Origin: a virus
Strand: one strand, 5' to 3'
Virus record (IMG/VR): IMGVR_UViG_3300027852_000125
Coordinates: 1 to 32,056 of that record
DNA: 32,056 nucleotides
Shown: piece by piece, positions 30,279 to 32,056 of the stretch
Layout: each line of letters opens with the position of its first letter
Numbering within the stretch: position 1 is the stretch's first letter
Translations under genes and position numbers: made by a program
The notes under the pieces: model-generated
What the model saw: only the letters and a program-made list of their open reading frames with translations
What the model was told of the DNA's origin: nothing
Database searches by the model: none

Positions 30279-31430
30279 TTATGAACCGCCGAAAATTAAT
30301 TTAGCTAATGTACCATCATCAGCTACAACTTTGACGCCATTTTTATTTGTTTTACTGTATTGACTCACAATGTTTTCATCAAGACCCACCGCAATTGCTT
30401 GTTTTGGTGTAATGACATCTTCCGGCTTTCTTAAATCTATTTTCATTAAATCGCCAATTGTCAATAATTCGGTAATTTTAAGTTTGTCAAATACTGTATT
30501 TCCATATATTGTTTCTAGTTTTTGACCCGGTAATGGGGCACCGTTTAACATTTCATATTTCGCTTGCGCATTTAATGCGTCATACCTGCTTTCAACCAAT
30601 AATTTAGCATCACGCAACAATGATAATTCTAATGATAATTCGTTACCTTTTAACTCACTGGTATCATCGGAGTATTTAACAAGGTCGATTATATCAAACA
30701 CTGCGCGTTCATTTGCAACACAAGCTCTTTTACCGACGCACTGTTTACAATGGCGACCGGGTGTCAACTTTCCTTCACCGCTTTTAGTCTCATATGCTGC
30801 AAAAATTATCTTATCAAAATAAGTTGCCATGTTTTCGTAACTGTCGGACCAAGTTCTTGATATACCCAACGGGTGTCTGGCTCTTGGTTGATATATGGTT
30901 AAATTTACCTTCCACCCGGACCAATCACCATTTTGGGTTATACCCATTAAGTAAATCAACAATTGATAATTTTCATAAACTTCAACGATGGAATGTCCAA
31001 ACTTAGCATCCCATATAAAAATTTCTTTATGATCTTTGTCAATTACAAAAACATCGGGGTGACACCTTTCACCTTCACCAAAAACAGGTAACATAGTTTC
31101 TTTTTCTATTTGAACTTCGCCTAATATTCTTTTTTGATTGCAACATCTAAAAATGTCATTCGCATACTCAACACTCGCTTCATACATTTCTTGTGTGATT
31201 AACACATCATGAACTGAAATTGTGTTAATAAAATCACCCGGAATTGGCGCATCAATCCTTGGGTGGGTTATCATTTCAATCACTTGTTTTGCCAAGTCGT
31301 GAAATGTCAAACCCTCTTTTCTTGATTGTTTATTTTCATCTGGTAACTTGTATTTTGCTCGCAATGTTGCTGAACCTGTACAGTTTACCCAAATGTCAGC
31401 AAGAGAAGCTGCAATTGACACTTTACCCAT
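30279..31430 (-). CDS. RecB-like nuclease with Fe-S-type cysteines (DUF2800-like)
   Basis: I chose ATG 31430, overlapping the previous stop by 8 bp; an ATG at 31445 is also possible. The product (383 aa) starts MGKVSIAASLADIWVNCTGS. It has an N-terminal Cys17, the nuclease core GEVQIEKE (104-111), CHPDVFVIDKD (123-133), WDAKFG (140-145, D141-x-K143) and the QLLIY motif (156-160), and C-terminal CKQCVGKRAC (228-237). Together with C17 these fit a 4Fe-4S cluster of the AddB/Cas4 type. It probably processes DNA ends in replication or recombination. ATG 31430 lacks a strong Shine-Dalgarno, so coupling is likely. Confidence 0.8.
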   Translation of the reverse strand: MGKVSIAASLADIWVNCTGSATLRAKYKLPDENKQSRKEGLTFHDLAKQVIEMITHPRIDAPIPGDFINTISVHDVLITQEMYEASVEYANDIFRCCNQKRILGEVQIEKETMLPVFGEGERCHPDVFVIDKDHKEIFIWDAKFGHSIVEVYENYQLLIYLMGITQNGDWSGWKVNLTIYQPRARHPLGISRTWSDSYENMATYFDKIIFAAYETKSGEGKLTPGRHCKQCVGKRACVANERAVFDIIDLVKYSDDTSELKGNELSLELSLLRDAKLLVESRYDALNAQAKYEMLNGAPLPGQKLETIYGNTVFDKLKITELLTIGDLMKIDLRKPEDVITPKQAIAVGLDENIVSQYSKTNKNGVKVVADDGTLAKLIFGGS

Positions 31431-32056
31431 TGTTAGTTTCAGCATCGCGTTTGATGTCTGCCCAAACTTCAGGAATTTTAGCCGCACCCGCTGCGGCTAA
31501 AATAGGCATACCACTAATGCCATGCTGCAATAAAATAGTGTTAACTCTATCTTGCGTTGTTCGTTTTGAAGCACACAAGCCAGCAATTAATGGCATAATT
31601 TCTGCAAATGTTGTCGGTGCAGGTGCAGGTGCGTCGGGTGCAGGTGCAGGTGCGTCGGGTGCAGGTGCAGGTGCGTCGGGTGCAACACCAAACCCAATTG
31701 TAGAAGTATCAATCGTCGGTGTGGACGCATTTGTCATGACTGTTTTTAATTCTACCTTGACATCATCAACAAACTTCGCAAAACCGTCTTTTGTTTGATC
31801 AGGTGGACATTTTTTTAATCGCCAAGTGCCTTTTGCGGTGGTAGTTTTACCTTTAGAGTGAATGCGACTATCCCACGGGATATTTTCACTATCAAGAACA
31901 ACACCAGCATTGACCGCCGCTGCAACGCCTTGTGCGTCAGGTGTAGGTGTCGGTGCCGCTGCAACGCCTTGTGCGTCGGGTGTAGGTGTCGGTGCCGCTG
32001 CAACGCCTTGTGCGTCGGGTGTAGGTGTCGGTGCCGCTGCAACGCCTTGTGCGTCG
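31423..32056 (-). CDS. Repeat-rich protein with PWDSRIH module, 5' end outside window
   Basis: The open minus-strand frame enters from the right edge and stops at TAA 31423. Reading in, it has three and a part copies of DAQGVAAAPTPTP, then VVLDSENIPWDSRIHSKGK with KGTWRLKKC, then helical sequence, three copies of DAPAPAP, and a helical end (FAEIMPLIAGLCASKRTT). The PWDSRIH stretch is very close to the polymerase C-terminus. The ATG at 31737 is internal and not the real start. The two linkers suggest a modular scaffold. No catalytic motif is seen. Confidence 0.75.
   Translation of the reverse strand, partial: DAQGVAAAPTPTPDAQGVAAAPTPTPDAQGVAAAPTPTPDAQGVAAAVNAGVVLDSENIPWDSRIHSKGKTTTAKGTWRLKKCPPDQTKDGFAKFVDDVKVELKTVMTNASTPTIDTSTIGFGVAPDAPAPAPDAPAPAPDAPAPAPTTFAEIMPLIAGLCASKRTTQDRVNTILLQHGISGMPILAAAGAAKIPEVWADIKRDAETNNG
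31619..31681 (-). repeat. 21 bp in-frame tandem repeat, three copies (DAPAPAP)
   Basis: Copies at 31619-31639, 31640-31660 and 31661-31681 are identical. They encode a Pro-Ala-Asp linker after the PWDSRIH module. Confidence 0.95.
31939..32055 (-). repeat. 39 bp in-frame tandem repeat, three full copies (DAQGVAAAPTPTP)
   Basis: Units are 32055-32017, 32016-31978 and 31977-31939, followed by a partial fourth. They differ by one base. The array may continue beyond the right edge. Confidence 0.93.

Noticed and set aside
31423-31737. Complete gene starting at ATG 31737
   Set aside because: The frame is open upstream to the window edge, includes the PWDSRIH module and in-frame repeats, so this Met is internal.
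31815-32042. His/Leu-rich minus-strand ORF (QRHRHLHPTHKAL)
   Set aside because: It is a shifted-frame reading of the 39 bp repeat.
1-32056. CRISPR array
   Set aside because: All tandem repeats are in-frame within genes and have no unique spacers of uniform length.

Overview
The window is a 32 kb piece of the genome of a contractile-tailed phage (myovirus morphology), either free or integrated. It holds an almost unbroken virion-assembly module on the + strand: small and large terminase, DUF1073 portal, Mu gpF/SPP1 gp7-type head protein, DUF2213 protease-scaffold, cement protein, DUF2184 major capsid protein, neck proteins, DUF3383 sheath, DUF3277 tube, frameshifted tail chaperone, short tape measure, Dit-like protein, baseplate plug, hub, gp138-like spike, gp25-like wedge, gpJ-like wedge, DUF2612 and a tail fibre. 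A lysis cassette with an overlapping lipoprotein spanin pair follows, so the host is Gram-negative. The DNA is visibly AT-rich. The large terminase and portal both carry an N-terminal GHN(N/K)xP motif that I associate with phages of Alphaproteobacteria; this makes such a host likely but not proven. No integrase, tRNA, rRNA, CRISPR array or insertion sequence was seen.

Layout. 1-2324 (minus): a repeat-bearing virion-like protein running off the left edge, two small virion-like proteins and a protein with four zinc-binding knuckles. 2325-2643: a divergent control region rich in inverted and direct repeats. 2633-6081 (plus): terminases and portal. 6078-9259 (minus): a first island of small accessory genes. 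9351-10247 (plus): minor head protein. 10244-11157 (minus): a second small-gene island. 11158-11484: a control region with paired palindromes and a leftward hairpin plus T-run. 11485-24529 (plus): protease through baseplate. 24547-25473: tail fibre. 25479-27196: lysis and small membrane genes. 27123-32056 (minus): replication and recombination genes, namely a family B DNA polymerase, a probable ssDNA-binding protein, a RecB-like nuclease with an Fe-S-type cysteine cluster, and an incomplete repeat-rich protein.

How it fits together. Plus-strand genes are tightly packed with TAATG/ATGA start-stop overlaps, which suggests one translationally coupled late transcript. Minus-strand islands of probable early genes interrupt the head genes. 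Copies of one palindrome, TTGAC-N6-GTCAA, sit at or near the right edges of these islands and inside the first one, which suggests shared control of leftward and perhaps rightward transcription. The replication block converges on the lysis genes with a 74 bp coding overlap.

The most unusual points are: the paired antisense islands and their common palindrome; the structured control region beside the zinc-knuckle gene; a polymerase with an N-terminal zinc ribbon and a C-terminal PWDxRIH module that recurs in the protein at the right edge; and in-frame repeats in five different genes. All family names come from reading motifs by eye, with no database search.
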